A stretch of 14,468 nucleotides of DNA from Bacteroidota bacterium. Lineage in GTDB: Bacteria; Bacteroidota; Ignavibacteria; Kapaibacteriales; UBA2268. Positions 1 to 6,921 of the stretch are shown here, in pieces. The stretch spans positions 1 through 14,468 of the forward strand of contig JAFRQN010000193.1 of assembly GCA_017428585.1 (NCBI GenBank), given 5' to 3'. The notes below the pieces were generated by a model. That model saw nothing but the letters and a program-made list of their open reading frames with translations. It ran no database searches and had not been told where the DNA came from. The position numbers and the translations under genes are program-made. Positions within the stretch are counted from its first letter, which is position 1. Every line of letters starts with the position of its first letter.

Positions 1-50
1 ACAATAATATAATAGAATTTAGAATATTTATATAAAATATGCTGATAATA

Positions 51-79
51 AAAAAAAACTCCCAAAAGGGAGTTTTTTT
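51..79 (-). terminator. Rho-independent terminator after the bipA-rubrerythrin unit
   Basis: A 12-bp perfect inverted repeat: A-run plus ACTCCC at 52-63, AAAA loop at 64-67, GGGAG plus T-run at 68-79. On the minus strand it forms a CTCCC/GGGAG hairpin followed by a run of T, 28 nt past the rubrerythrin stop codon. Because both arms carry A/T tails it could work in both directions and might also stop a plus-strand transcript entering from the left. Bases 1-50 beyond it are AT-rich and show nothing I can name. Confidence 0.9.
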
Positions 80-106
80 ATATAATTTATACTTAATTAT
101 ATAATA

Positions 107-679
107 TTAATAATTTTTCATTTCTTCTTGGAAAAATGCTTTTGGCTGCAAACATGCTGGACATTTTTCTGGAGCGTTTGGTCCTTCATGAACATAACCG
201 CAGTAGCGGCACTGCCATCTTTTTGTGCCTTCTTTTTTGAAAACAGTTTCTGTTTTCACATTTTCCAATAATTTACGATAACGAGTTTCATGTTCAGATT
301 CTGCTTTAGCTATCATATTGAATGCAGCTGCTATAGCTGGAAAACCTTCTTCTTTTGCTATTTTTGCAAATTCTGGATATAATTCTGCCCATTCTTCATG
401 TTCGCCATTAGCTGATGCTTCCAAGTTTTCTGCTGTAGTACCTACTTTACCAGCAGGATAACCAGCAGTAATTTCTACCATACCGCCTTCAAGAAAACCA
501 AAGAAACGTCTTGCATGTGCTCTTTCATGCAATGCTGTTTCTTCAAAAATAGAAGCTATTTGTTCATAGCCTTCTTCTCTTGCTTTTATAGCAAATAATT
601 CATAACGATTTCTTGCTTGAGATTCGCCAGCAAATGCTTTTAATAAATTTTGTTCTGTTTTTGTTCCTTTTAAACTCAT
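107..679 (-). CDS. rbr: Rubrerythrin (diiron peroxidase with C-terminal rubredoxin domain)
   Basis: Rubrerythrin is a cytoplasmic non-haem iron protein that reduces hydrogen peroxide to water in anaerobes, using electrons passed through its rubredoxin-like domain. The 190-residue length matches classic rubrerythrins. The N-terminal four-helix ferritin-like domain (about 1-145) shows the expected diiron ligands: E19 in GESQAR, E52 and H55 in HERAH, E96/E99 in the EEWAELYPEFA segment, and E127/H130 in AESEH. The C-terminal domain has two rubredoxin knuckles, C157-x2-C160 and C173-x2-C176, with the usual aromatic and Gly residues. The start is supported by an AGGAG ribosome-binding site 9 nt upstream. 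It lies 33 nt after bipA with no terminator between, so co-transcription is likely, and a strong terminator follows. All ligands are present, so it should be functional. Identification is from visible motifs. Confidence 0.97.
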   Translation of the reverse strand: MSLKGTKTEQNLLKAFAGESQARNRYELFAIKAREEGYEQIASIFEETALHERAHARRFFGFLEGGMVEITAGYPAGKVGTTAENLEASANGEHEEWAELYPEFAKIAKEEGFPAIAAAFNMIAKAESEHETRYRKLLENVKTETVFKKEGTKRWQCRYCGYVHEGPNAPEKCPACLQPKAFFQEEMKNY

Positions 680-688
680 TTTCCAGTA

Positions 689-693
689 CTCCT
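689..693 (-). promoter_or_regulatory. Shine-Dalgarno site of rubrerythrin
   Basis: The minus strand reads AGGAG here, 9 nt before the rubrerythrin ATG. It fixes the start codon. It is the clearest Shine-Dalgarno sequence in the window; most other genes here have only AT-rich leaders. Confidence 0.75.
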
Positions 694-712
694 ATTTAAT
701 TATAAAATTAAT

Positions 713-2512
713 TTATTTCATTTTACTTCTTTTTCTTTCTGTGCTGTCTAAAATTATTTTTCTTAATCTTAAAGATTTAGGTGTTACTTCAAGATATTCG
801 TCTTCAGCCAAGTACTCCATACACTCTTCTAAAGAGAATTTACGTGCTGGAATAATCATAGCTTTATCATCAGATCCTGCTGCTCTGATATTTGTTAATT
901 GTTTTCCTTTGACTACATTTACTCCAATATCTTCCGGCTTGCTGTTCTCGCCTATTATCTGACCATTGTACACTTGTTCATTTGGTTCTATAAAGAAGAC
1001 TCCTCTATCCTGAAGTTTATCTATGGAATAAGCGGTAGCCATTCCTGTTTCAACAGCAATAATAGATCCTGTTTTTCTTGTAGGAATATCGCCCCGCCAT
1101 GGTGCAAATTCCTTAAATCTATGAGTCATTATTGCCTCACCTTGAGATACTGTAAGAATATTATTTCTCAATCCTATTATACCTCTTGAAGGAATATCAA
1201 ATTCAATTTGGCTTCTATCGCCTTTTGGTTCTATAGAAACTATTTCTGCTTTTCTTGCAGATGCCTGCTCTATCACCTTGCCGCATAATTCTTCAGGAAC
1301 TACTATTGTAAGTTGTTCGATTGGCTCGCATATTTGACCATCTATCTCTTTAGTTATAACTTTTGGCTGACCTACTTGAAGCTCATATCCTTCTCTTCTC
1401 ATTGTCTCTATCAAAATAGATAAATGCAAAACGCCGCGTCCATAAACAGTAAATGAATCAGGAGAATCAGTCGGTTCTACACGCAAAGCCAAGTTCTTCT
1501 CTGTTTCTTTATAAAGACGTTCTTTCAAATGTCTTGAGGTTACATATTTACCCTCTTTTCCAAAGAATGGAGAGTTGTTTATAGTAAACAGCATACACAT
1601 CGTCGGCTCATCTACAGCAACAGGAGTCAAAGCCTCAGGATTTTCATAATCTGCAATCGTATCTCCTATATCAAAATTTTCAGGACCTAATACTGCACAA
1701 ATTTCACCTGCATTGATTTGATATTTAACTCGTTCTTTGCCCAAACCTTCAAATATATATAATTCCTTAACTTTGGAATGAATAATTTCTTTGTTTTTCT
1801 TTACCAGAGAAATATTTTGCCCAGCTATTAATGAACCTCTGCTTAAACGACCAACTGCAATACGTCCAACAAATGAAGAATAGTCAACTGAAGTAATCAT
1901 TAACTGTGTTGTTCCTTCTGGAAATACAGGCGGCTTAAAATAATCCAATATCGTATCTAATAAATACAATATATTATCTGTAGGCTTTCTCCAATCAGGC
2001 GACATCCAGCCTTGCTTAGATGAACCATATACTACAGGATAATCGAGCTGTTCATCTGTTGCACCAAGATTAAACATTAACTCAAAGATAGCATCATTCG
2101 TTGCTTCTGGATCGCAATTCGGCTTATCAACTTTATTTATCACTACTATTGGCTTTAAGTTCAATTCCAATGCTTTTTGAAGCACAAAACGTGTTTGAGG
2201 CATTGGTCCTTCAAAAGCATCTACCAACAATAAAACACCGTCTGCCATATTCAATACACGTTCTACCTCGCCGCCAAAATCAGAGTGCCCTGGAGTATCA
2301 ATAATATTTATTTTGGTATTTTTATATCTTACAGAGACATTTTTGGATAATATAGTTATGCCTCTTTCTCTTTCCAAATCATTGTTGTCTAATATTAAAT
2401 TCCCTAAATCTTGATTAGTTCTGAATAAATTAGTTTGATACAATATTCTATCTACAAGCGTAGTTTTGCCATGATCTACATGAGCTATAATTGCTATATT
2501 TCTTATTTCCAT
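713..2512 (-). CDS. typA: Ribosome-associated translational GTPase BipA/TypA
   Basis: BipA/TypA is an EF-G-like GTPase that binds the 70S ribosome and supports 50S assembly and growth under stress or low temperature. The 599-residue length is normal for the family. The GTPase domain (about 1-195) has every G motif: G1 AHVDHGKTT (10-18), G2 RERGITI (48-54), G3 DTPGH (72-76), G4 NKVD (126-129) and G5 around SSK (164-166). A beta-barrel domain II follows (about 205-290), then the EF-G-like domain III with GRGVLHLSILIE (358-369), and the BipA-specific C-terminal domain in place of EF-G domain IV. The start gives the canonical N-terminus MEIRNIAIIAH; its leader is AT-rich with no Shine-Dalgarno sequence. 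It is first in a two-gene unit with rubrerythrin. LepA or EF-G are less likely because of the length and the C-terminal architecture. No damage is visible. Confidence 0.97.
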   Translation of the reverse strand: MEIRNIAIIAHVDHGKTTLVDRILYQTNLFRTNQDLGNLILDNNDLERERGITILSKNVSVRYKNTKINIIDTPGHSDFGGEVERVLNMADGVLLLVDAFEGPMPQTRFVLQKALELNLKPIVVINKVDKPNCDPEATNDAIFELMFNLGATDEQLDYPVVYGSSKQGWMSPDWRKPTDNILYLLDTILDYFKPPVFPEGTTQLMITSVDYSSFVGRIAVGRLSRGSLIAGQNISLVKKNKEIIHSKVKELYIFEGLGKERVKYQINAGEICAVLGPENFDIGDTIADYENPEALTPVAVDEPTMCMLFTINNSPFFGKEGKYVTSRHLKERLYKETEKNLALRVEPTDSPDSFTVYGRGVLHLSILIETMRREGYELQVGQPKVITKEIDGQICEPIEQLTIVVPEELCGKVIEQASARKAEIVSIEPKGDRSQIEFDIPSRGIIGLRNNILTVSQGEAIMTHRFKEFAPWRGDIPTRKTGSIIAVETGMATAYSIDKLQDRGVFFIEPNEQVYNGQIIGENSKPEDIGVNVVKGKQLTNIRAAGSDDKAMIIPARKFSLEECMEYLAEDEYLEVTPKSLRLRKIILDSTERKRSKMK

Positions 2513-2544
2513 CTATATTGTTTATTTATTTTTGTTATTTATTA

Positions 2545-2550
2545 ATTATA
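2545..2550 (-). promoter_or_regulatory. Candidate -10 element for bipA
   Basis: The minus strand reads TATAAT, 32 nt before the bipA ATG, in the 201-nt gap that also holds the upstream gene's terminator. No convincing -35 box sits 17 nt further up (AATAAA), and I found no Bacteroidota-type TAnnTTTG element. In DNA this AT-rich the match could be chance. The rest of the gap (2551-2650) is AT-rich with no other signal. Confidence 0.25.
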
Positions 2551-2664
2551 ATATTGCTTTTTGCTTTTTTATTTAAATTTAAAAATAAGAATTTTTAATG
2601 AAAAATTTATACTTTTTATTATTTTTTCATGTAACAATTTATTGCTTTTGACAATTTTAAAACT

Positions 2665-2695
2665 AAAAAAAGCAGTTTTAATAACTGCTCTTTTT
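2665..2695 (-). terminator. Rho-independent terminator after the T9SS surface-protein gene
   Basis: AGCAGTT (2671-2677) pairs with AACTGCT (2683-2689) around a 5-nt loop, and on the minus strand the hairpin runs into seven T residues. It starts 19 nt past the stop codon of the secreted-protein gene and separates it from bipA. The block 2654-2695 closely resembles the block 4881-4918 on the other side of the same gene, including the shared ATTTTAAAAC stretch. Confidence 0.88.
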
Positions 2696-2713
2696 AATAT
2701 AATCTAATAAATA

Positions 2714-4813
2714 TTATTCTTTTATAAAATTGAAAATGCTGTCTTTTATTTTTAATGAATATGTACCTGCAGATAGATTTTCAACATTTATTATATTGGA
2801 ATTATTTATATCTTTTATAATCAATTTTCCGCTTAAATCATATATTTCATATTCTTCTCCTAATAAATTACTGTTATTTATATGAAGAATATTTGTTGCA
2901 GGATTTGGATAAACTGATAATTTAGTATTTTCTTCTATTCCTTCGTTATCAGCATTTTTTATGCTTATTTCATCTATCCATAGCACATCCCCATCTGAAC
3001 CTGGAATACAGCCAATTCTTATAATAAAATTTTCTTTTACATAATCATATAAATTGATTTGAACATATTTATATTGACTTGATGTTGGTATAAATATCTC
3101 TGTATTTTTTTCCCAAGGATACTCCTCGCAAGTTATCTCTGAAATTCTTTGCCATGATTGCCCCCAATCTTTAGATATTTCAGTTATAATTTTTGGTGCT
3201 GTACCTTTGAATATCTCTAAACCATAACAATATGAATAATAATATGTTAATACTTTATTAGGATTATCTTTACAATCTATTTCTCCAAACATTATATAGC
3301 CGGGTTTATCTGCTACATGAAATGGTTTTGATAATAGAAACATAACTGCTCCTCTTGTATTTTTTGCCCCGCAAGATTGAATATTATAACCTAAATCAGA
3401 TGGTTTTCGAACAGCGAAATAAGAATTAAATGATTTATCTAAAAAAGTATGTACAGGAATAGTATTAGTTAAAGTACTTAATGAACTTTCAAAAGAAATT
3501 TCTGTCTCACTAAAAGAAGTATCCAATAAACATATTTTAGAAATATCAGATGTATTGTCTGTTGTATCAACATCTAAAAGTAATACATCATAACTATAAG
3601 CATTGGAAACAAATGCATGAGATATATAATTAGAAGCAGTGTTAAAAGCATCCCAAGTTATTTCTGGATATTCAAATATAAAAGATTCGCCTTTTTTTAA
3701 TATGTCATAATATTTATTTGATTTTGAAATAATAGTATCATATATTTTTTTTGTATGTGCATTATAAATATAATCAAAGTATAATGTATCTTGAATATTT
3801 GATAAAGTATACTCCATATCAAATTTTGTTACTGGCAAATCAGAATTATTTGTTACTTTAATTTTTGGATGAATAGGTTCAAATTTAAGAGTATTATGAT
3901 AATCAGTAACATCTTCTACTTTTAAATCTGTTCGAATAGATTTTGGAATCTCTACTGCTGATTTATAACCTGTATATATATTAGATTTACTTTCTGAAAT
4001 AAATGCAACAACCTCTAAATTGGTATGACAAAATCTATTAAGTGATTTTAACTCAAGAGGAACATTTCTTATAGAATCTGGTAGAAGCAATCTATATTTT
4101 CTACATTCATAACTTCCCTTTTTTGTGTTTGTTATTGGTTCTCCAAAAGCTCCATCATTTGATAGTACTTTTCGTAAAACATGATTATGCCGATATAAAG
4201 AATCGTTGACTACATATTCTGGATAATATTTTTTACCGCCATCTTGATGACCTACTATTTCATTTTGAAGCAGCATGACTGTTAAATAATTTTCAGATGC
4301 TGGTGAATCAGATGTATAATAATACTCTACTTCAACAATAAGCTCTCGTGTTGTAAAATTAATATCTGTCTTAACATAAATATTTACAATAGAAGGCTGA
4401 TTCATAATATCTACTGCTGTACTTTCCCATTCATCAGAAAATATTGACCATGGTTCCGTAGATCTATTGATAGCCCCATCTGGTTCTTCTGTTATATATA
4501 TATATAATCTCGAATTTGAATAAATAAGATCGCCTTCTTCTGTTCTAAAATCAAACTGTTCTGGATATATATGATTAGACCTTATACCTGAATGATTATT
4601 GATAATTATAAATTTGTCTGGATATAATTTTAATAATTCATCTGCAATTTTATATCCTTTTGTACAACCTGAACAATGTATACCTGTAAAATGTTCTAAT
4701 ACAGCAGTACGATTTTGAACTTCCGTACTTACCCATTTTGGTGTTTGTGCAGATAATGAACCTATAATTAGAAATGATGTTAATAATAAATAGATAAAGT
4801 TACTTTTTTTCAT
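2714..4813 (-). CDS. Secreted surface protein, Omp28/thioredoxin-like N-terminus, T9SS type A sorting domain
   Basis: Function unknown; predicted to be exported by Sec, carried across the outer membrane by the type IX system, and anchored or released at the surface. Residues 1-22 form a signal peptide (KK, a hydrophobic core, then LSA before Gln23). Residues 36-75 read like the start of Omp28-related/thioredoxin-fold proteins: TAVLEHFTGIHCSGC with a CxxC pair at C47/C50, then a beta strand FIIINNH. The long middle (about 110-540) is beta-rich and unassigned. SKDWGQSW near 547-554 looks like an Asp-box, and WIDEISI near 612-618 resembles the last strand of a jelly-roll domain. The C-terminus from about 632 is a Por sorting domain: SVYPNPATN, then YEIYDLSGKLI, then LSAGTYSLKI. 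The start gives the signal peptide; there is no clear Shine-Dalgarno sequence, and a possible extended -10 (TG-N-TAAAAT) lies at 4827-4835. It is probably a single-gene unit, with terminators on both sides. Confidence 0.85.
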   Translation of the reverse strand: MKKSNFIYLLLTSFLIIGSLSAQTPKWVSTEVQNRTAVLEHFTGIHCSGCTKGYKIADELLKLYPDKFIIINNHSGIRSNHIYPEQFDFRTEEGDLIYSNSRLYIYITEEPDGAINRSTEPWSIFSDEWESTAVDIMNQPSIVNIYVKTDINFTTRELIVEVEYYYTSDSPASENYLTVMLLQNEIVGHQDGGKKYYPEYVVNDSLYRHNHVLRKVLSNDGAFGEPITNTKKGSYECRKYRLLLPDSIRNVPLELKSLNRFCHTNLEVVAFISESKSNIYTGYKSAVEIPKSIRTDLKVEDVTDYHNTLKFEPIHPKIKVTNNSDLPVTKFDMEYTLSNIQDTLYFDYIYNAHTKKIYDTIISKSNKYYDILKKGESFIFEYPEITWDAFNTASNYISHAFVSNAYSYDVLLLDVDTTDNTSDISKICLLDTSFSETEISFESSLSTLTNTIPVHTFLDKSFNSYFAVRKPSDLGYNIQSCGAKNTRGAVMFLLSKPFHVADKPGYIMFGEIDCKDNPNKVLTYYYSYCYGLEIFKGTAPKIITEISKDWGQSWQRISEITCEEYPWEKNTEIFIPTSSQYKYVQINLYDYVKENFIIRIGCIPGSDGDVLWIDEISIKNADNEGIEENTKLSVYPNPATNILHINNSNLLGEEYEIYDLSGKLIIKDINNSNIINVENLSAGTYSLKIKDSIFNFIKE

Positions 4814-4891
4814 ATAATAATATCCAATTTTAACATAATTTATTATTTTAAAAATACAAAAAAATTATATAACAAAAAATATTTTAAAACA

Positions 4892-4918
4892 AAAAAGAGC
4901 AGATAAACTGCTCTTTTT
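4892..4918 (-). terminator. Rho-independent terminator after prmC
   Basis: A perfect 11-bp stem: AAAAAGAGCAG at 4892-4902, ATAAA loop, CTGCTCTTTTT at 4908-4918. On the minus strand it ends in a T-tract and lies 20 nt past the prmC stop codon, closing the probable five-gene unit. Its sequence and downstream flank resemble the terminator block at 2654-2695. Confidence 0.92.
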
Positions 4919-4938
4919 ATAATACTATTTATATTTAT

Positions 4939-5769
4939 TTAATTATTAATCAATATAAATCTATCTATTTTATTCATATCTTTCAAAATATCAATTTTAT
5001 AGCCGCTAAATATATTTTTTATATCCTGCGCTTGATTGCAGCCAATTTCAAAAAACAGCTTTATCTTATTGCAGTCAAACAATTTAATTTTATTGTATAT
5101 TAACTTATAAAAATACAACCCATCTCCTCCATCGGTCAAAGCACTTTTAGGCTCAAAAAACAATTCAGGTTCTAATTCTTCATAATCTTTCATGGATATA
5201 TACGGAGGATTGGAAACTATTACATCTATATTGTTCGGAATAATATATTCTTCCAAACTGGCATTAACGAAATGTACATTATTAATAGATAATTTGGATT
5301 TGTTAAATTCAGCCGTTTCAACAGCTGCTTTGCTGAAATCGATACCAATAACGCTGGAATTTGACAGCTTGGAAGCCAAAGCCAATGCTATACAGCCAGA
5401 CCCTGTTCCAATATCCAAAATATTTAATTGATTGCTGTCTTTTAATTTTTCAACAACAATACTGACCAATTCTTCTGTTTCAGGACGAGGTATAAGAACA
5501 TTCTTATTAACATTAATATCAAGGCCATAAAAATTTACATTCTCTTCTATATACTGCAAAGGTTCTCTTTTTGCTCGGCGGGTTATATAAGATAAAAACA
5601 ATTCCCTATTAGTTTCTTTTAACTCTCTTTTCTTCCATTCGCTTAACAATGCAAATCTATTGACATTCAATACCTTGCACATAAGCAGTTCAGAATTGTA
5701 AAGTGAATTTTCAACACCATTTTTTGCCAATATATCAGCACCGCTCTTTACTGCATCAGCTGTCAACAT
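4939..5769 (-). CDS. prmC: Peptide chain release factor N5-glutamine methyltransferase PrmC (HemK)
   Basis: PrmC methylates the Gln of the GGQ motif in release factors RF1 and RF2 using S-adenosylmethionine, which improves termination. At 276 residues it has the usual size. An N-terminal helical release-factor-binding domain (about 1-75) precedes the Rossmann methyltransferase domain. Visible motifs are IPRPETE (93-99), the SAM-binding loop DIGTGSG (119-125), the acidic end of the second strand GID (142-144), and the catalytic NPPY (187-190) that holds the target glutamine. The C-terminal KDMNKIDRF matches the family's KDLxGxxR ending. The start lies only 4 nt past the ABC gene's stop codon, with a weak GGA upstream, so translation is probably coupled to that gene. 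N6-adenine DNA methylases also carry NPPY, but the N-terminal domain and IPRPETE make PrmC the clear choice. Confidence 0.96.
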   Translation of the reverse strand: MLTADAVKSGADILAKNGVENSLYNSELLMCKVLNVNRFALLSEWKKRELKETNRELFLSYITRRAKREPLQYIEENVNFYGLDINVNKNVLIPRPETEELVSIVVEKLKDSNQLNILDIGTGSGCIALALASKLSNSSVIGIDFSKAAVETAEFNKSKLSINNVHFVNASLEEYIIPNNIDVIVSNPPYISMKDYEELEPELFFEPKSALTDGGDGLYFYKLIYNKIKLFDCNKIKLFFEIGCNQAQDIKNIFSGYKIDILKDMNKIDRFILINN

Positions 5770-5773
5770 AAAT

Positions 5774-6874
5774 CTATTTCCAAACTAAATTTCCAGACAT
5801 GATATTCCATGATACATAAACTTCTTCTCCTATTTCAAAAAAAGAAGATATTTGTGTATTTTTTCCAGCTTCCAAAAACTTATAATTAGGTTCAGCAACC
5901 ATTATTATTCTTCCGCCGTCAAGTTCTATGAAATACTCTAAAAATTCGCCTCTGTAGTCTTTTTGGACAAGTTTGCCGCGCAGTGAATTAATATAAAGAT
6001 CAGTATTATTTTCATAACTTATGTTAATTCGACTTGGACGTAGAGAAAAAAACAAATCATCACCTACCTTAAATTCTTCAGTAGTCAAAAATCTTATACT
6101 AAACTTGTTGTCCAACTCAATAATATAATGTCCTTCTTCTATAGATTTTACTTTAGCATTGAATAAATTGGTATCACTAACATAATTAGCAACAAAATAA
6201 GTCTTTGGACTTTCATATATAACAGATGCGGCATCAGTCTGAAGTATAGAGCCACGATATAAAATAGAGATTCTATCCGACAAAGCAAAAGCATTGTCAA
6301 TATCATCTGTGATATATATCATGATATTGCCAAGCCTCTGATGAAGCTGCTTTAACTCATACCTCATTTTCATTCTGTCTTGTCTTGGAAGCAGTTTAAG
6401 AGAATCATCCAATAACAATACCTGAGGATTGCATATCAAAGTACGTCCCAAAGTTACTTTATATTTAATCAACGGTTCAAGAGAATTAACATTTGACTTT
6501 TCATATTTTTCCAAATTGAAAAATTCTATTGTTTCCCTAACTATGCGTTCTTTTTCCTTAGACCCAATATTTTTGAAATTTAATCCATACTCTATATTTT
6601 TATAAAGACTTAAATGAGGAAATAATGCAAAAGAATTGAATACTGTATTGACATTACGCTTAAAAGCAGGCTGTTTTAATATATTTTCTCTATTTAAGAT
6701 AATTTCACCTGAAGTAGGTGCTTCTAAACCAGCAATAATTCTCAACAAAGCAGTTTTTCCAGATCCGCTTGGTCCCAAAAAACAAAAAAATTCGTTGTCT
6801 TGTATATCAATATTGATATTGTTAAGAACAACCCTTAATCCATTTTTTTTTGTAAGATTTTTTATCTGCAGCAT
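5774..6874 (-). CDS. PotA/MalK-like ABC ATP-binding protein with degenerate catalytic motifs
   Basis: The fold is that of the ATPase subunit of spermidine/putrescine, iron or sugar importers. Walker A is intact (GPSGSGKT, 34-41), and the C-terminal TOBE region has LRP at 278-280 and the KDYRGEFLEYFIEL segment (305-318). Almost every other catalytic motif is changed. The Q-loop Gln is Asn80 (VFNSFALFPHL). The LSGGQ signature is replaced by LEPLI (132-136). Walker B ends in D156-D157, with Asp where the catalytic Glu belongs. The following PLSALD is SLKLLP. The switch His is Asp190 (IYITDDIDNA). The frame is intact and the helices between motifs are conserved, so this looks like a maintained protein rather than decay. 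It probably binds ATP but hydrolyses it poorly or not at all; a regulatory or structural role is inference. No permease or binding-protein gene lies nearby. A GAGG site precedes the ATG by 5 nt. Confidence 0.85.
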   Translation of the reverse strand: MLQIKNLTKKNGLRVVLNNINIDIQDNEFFCFLGPSGSGKTALLRIIAGLEAPTSGEIILNRENILKQPAFKRNVNTVFNSFALFPHLSLYKNIEYGLNFKNIGSKEKERIVRETIEFFNLEKYEKSNVNSLEPLIKYKVTLGRTLICNPQVLLLDDSLKLLPRQDRMKMRYELKQLHQRLGNIMIYITDDIDNAFALSDRISILYRGSILQTDAASVIYESPKTYFVANYVSDTNLFNAKVKSIEEGHYIIELDNKFSIRFLTTEEFKVGDDLFFSLRPSRINISYENNTDLYINSLRGKLVQKDYRGEFLEYFIELDGGRIIMVAEPNYKFLEAGKNTQISSFFEIGEEVYVSWNIMSGNLVWK

Positions 6875-6879
6875 AATAT

Positions 6880-6883
6880 CCTC
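6880..6883 (-). promoter_or_regulatory. Shine-Dalgarno site of the ABC protein gene
   Basis: The minus strand reads GAGG, 5 nt before the ATG at 6874. It supports this start over the out-of-frame ATG 11 nt upstream. Confidence 0.55.
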
Positions 6884-6921
6884 ATCTTTTATTATTCCAA
6901 AACAAAACTTAACAAAATAAT

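Noticed and set aside
899..1189. Plus-strand open frame opposite bipA
   Set aside because: Fully overlaps conserved bipA codons; no recognisable protein features and no ribosome-binding site.
4493..4506. Run of seven TA dinucleotides inside the secreted-protein gene, considered as a phase-variation tract
   Set aside because: It encodes part of an ordinary Leu-Tyr-Ile-Tyr-Ile stretch. Seven TA units in an AT-rich gene are short, and there is no evidence of an alternative frame product.
5774..6874. The possibility that the ABC gene's odd motifs come from a frameshift or assembly error
   Set aside because: The frame is open throughout, and homology resumes on both sides of every changed motif in the same frame (for example ELKQLHQRLG after the lost D-loop). 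The changes are therefore substitutions, not a shift.
6636..6920. Plus-strand open frame of 94 residues opposite the ABC gene start
   Set aside because: It covers the conserved Walker A region of the minus-strand gene, and its translation shows only low-complexity hydrophobic residues.
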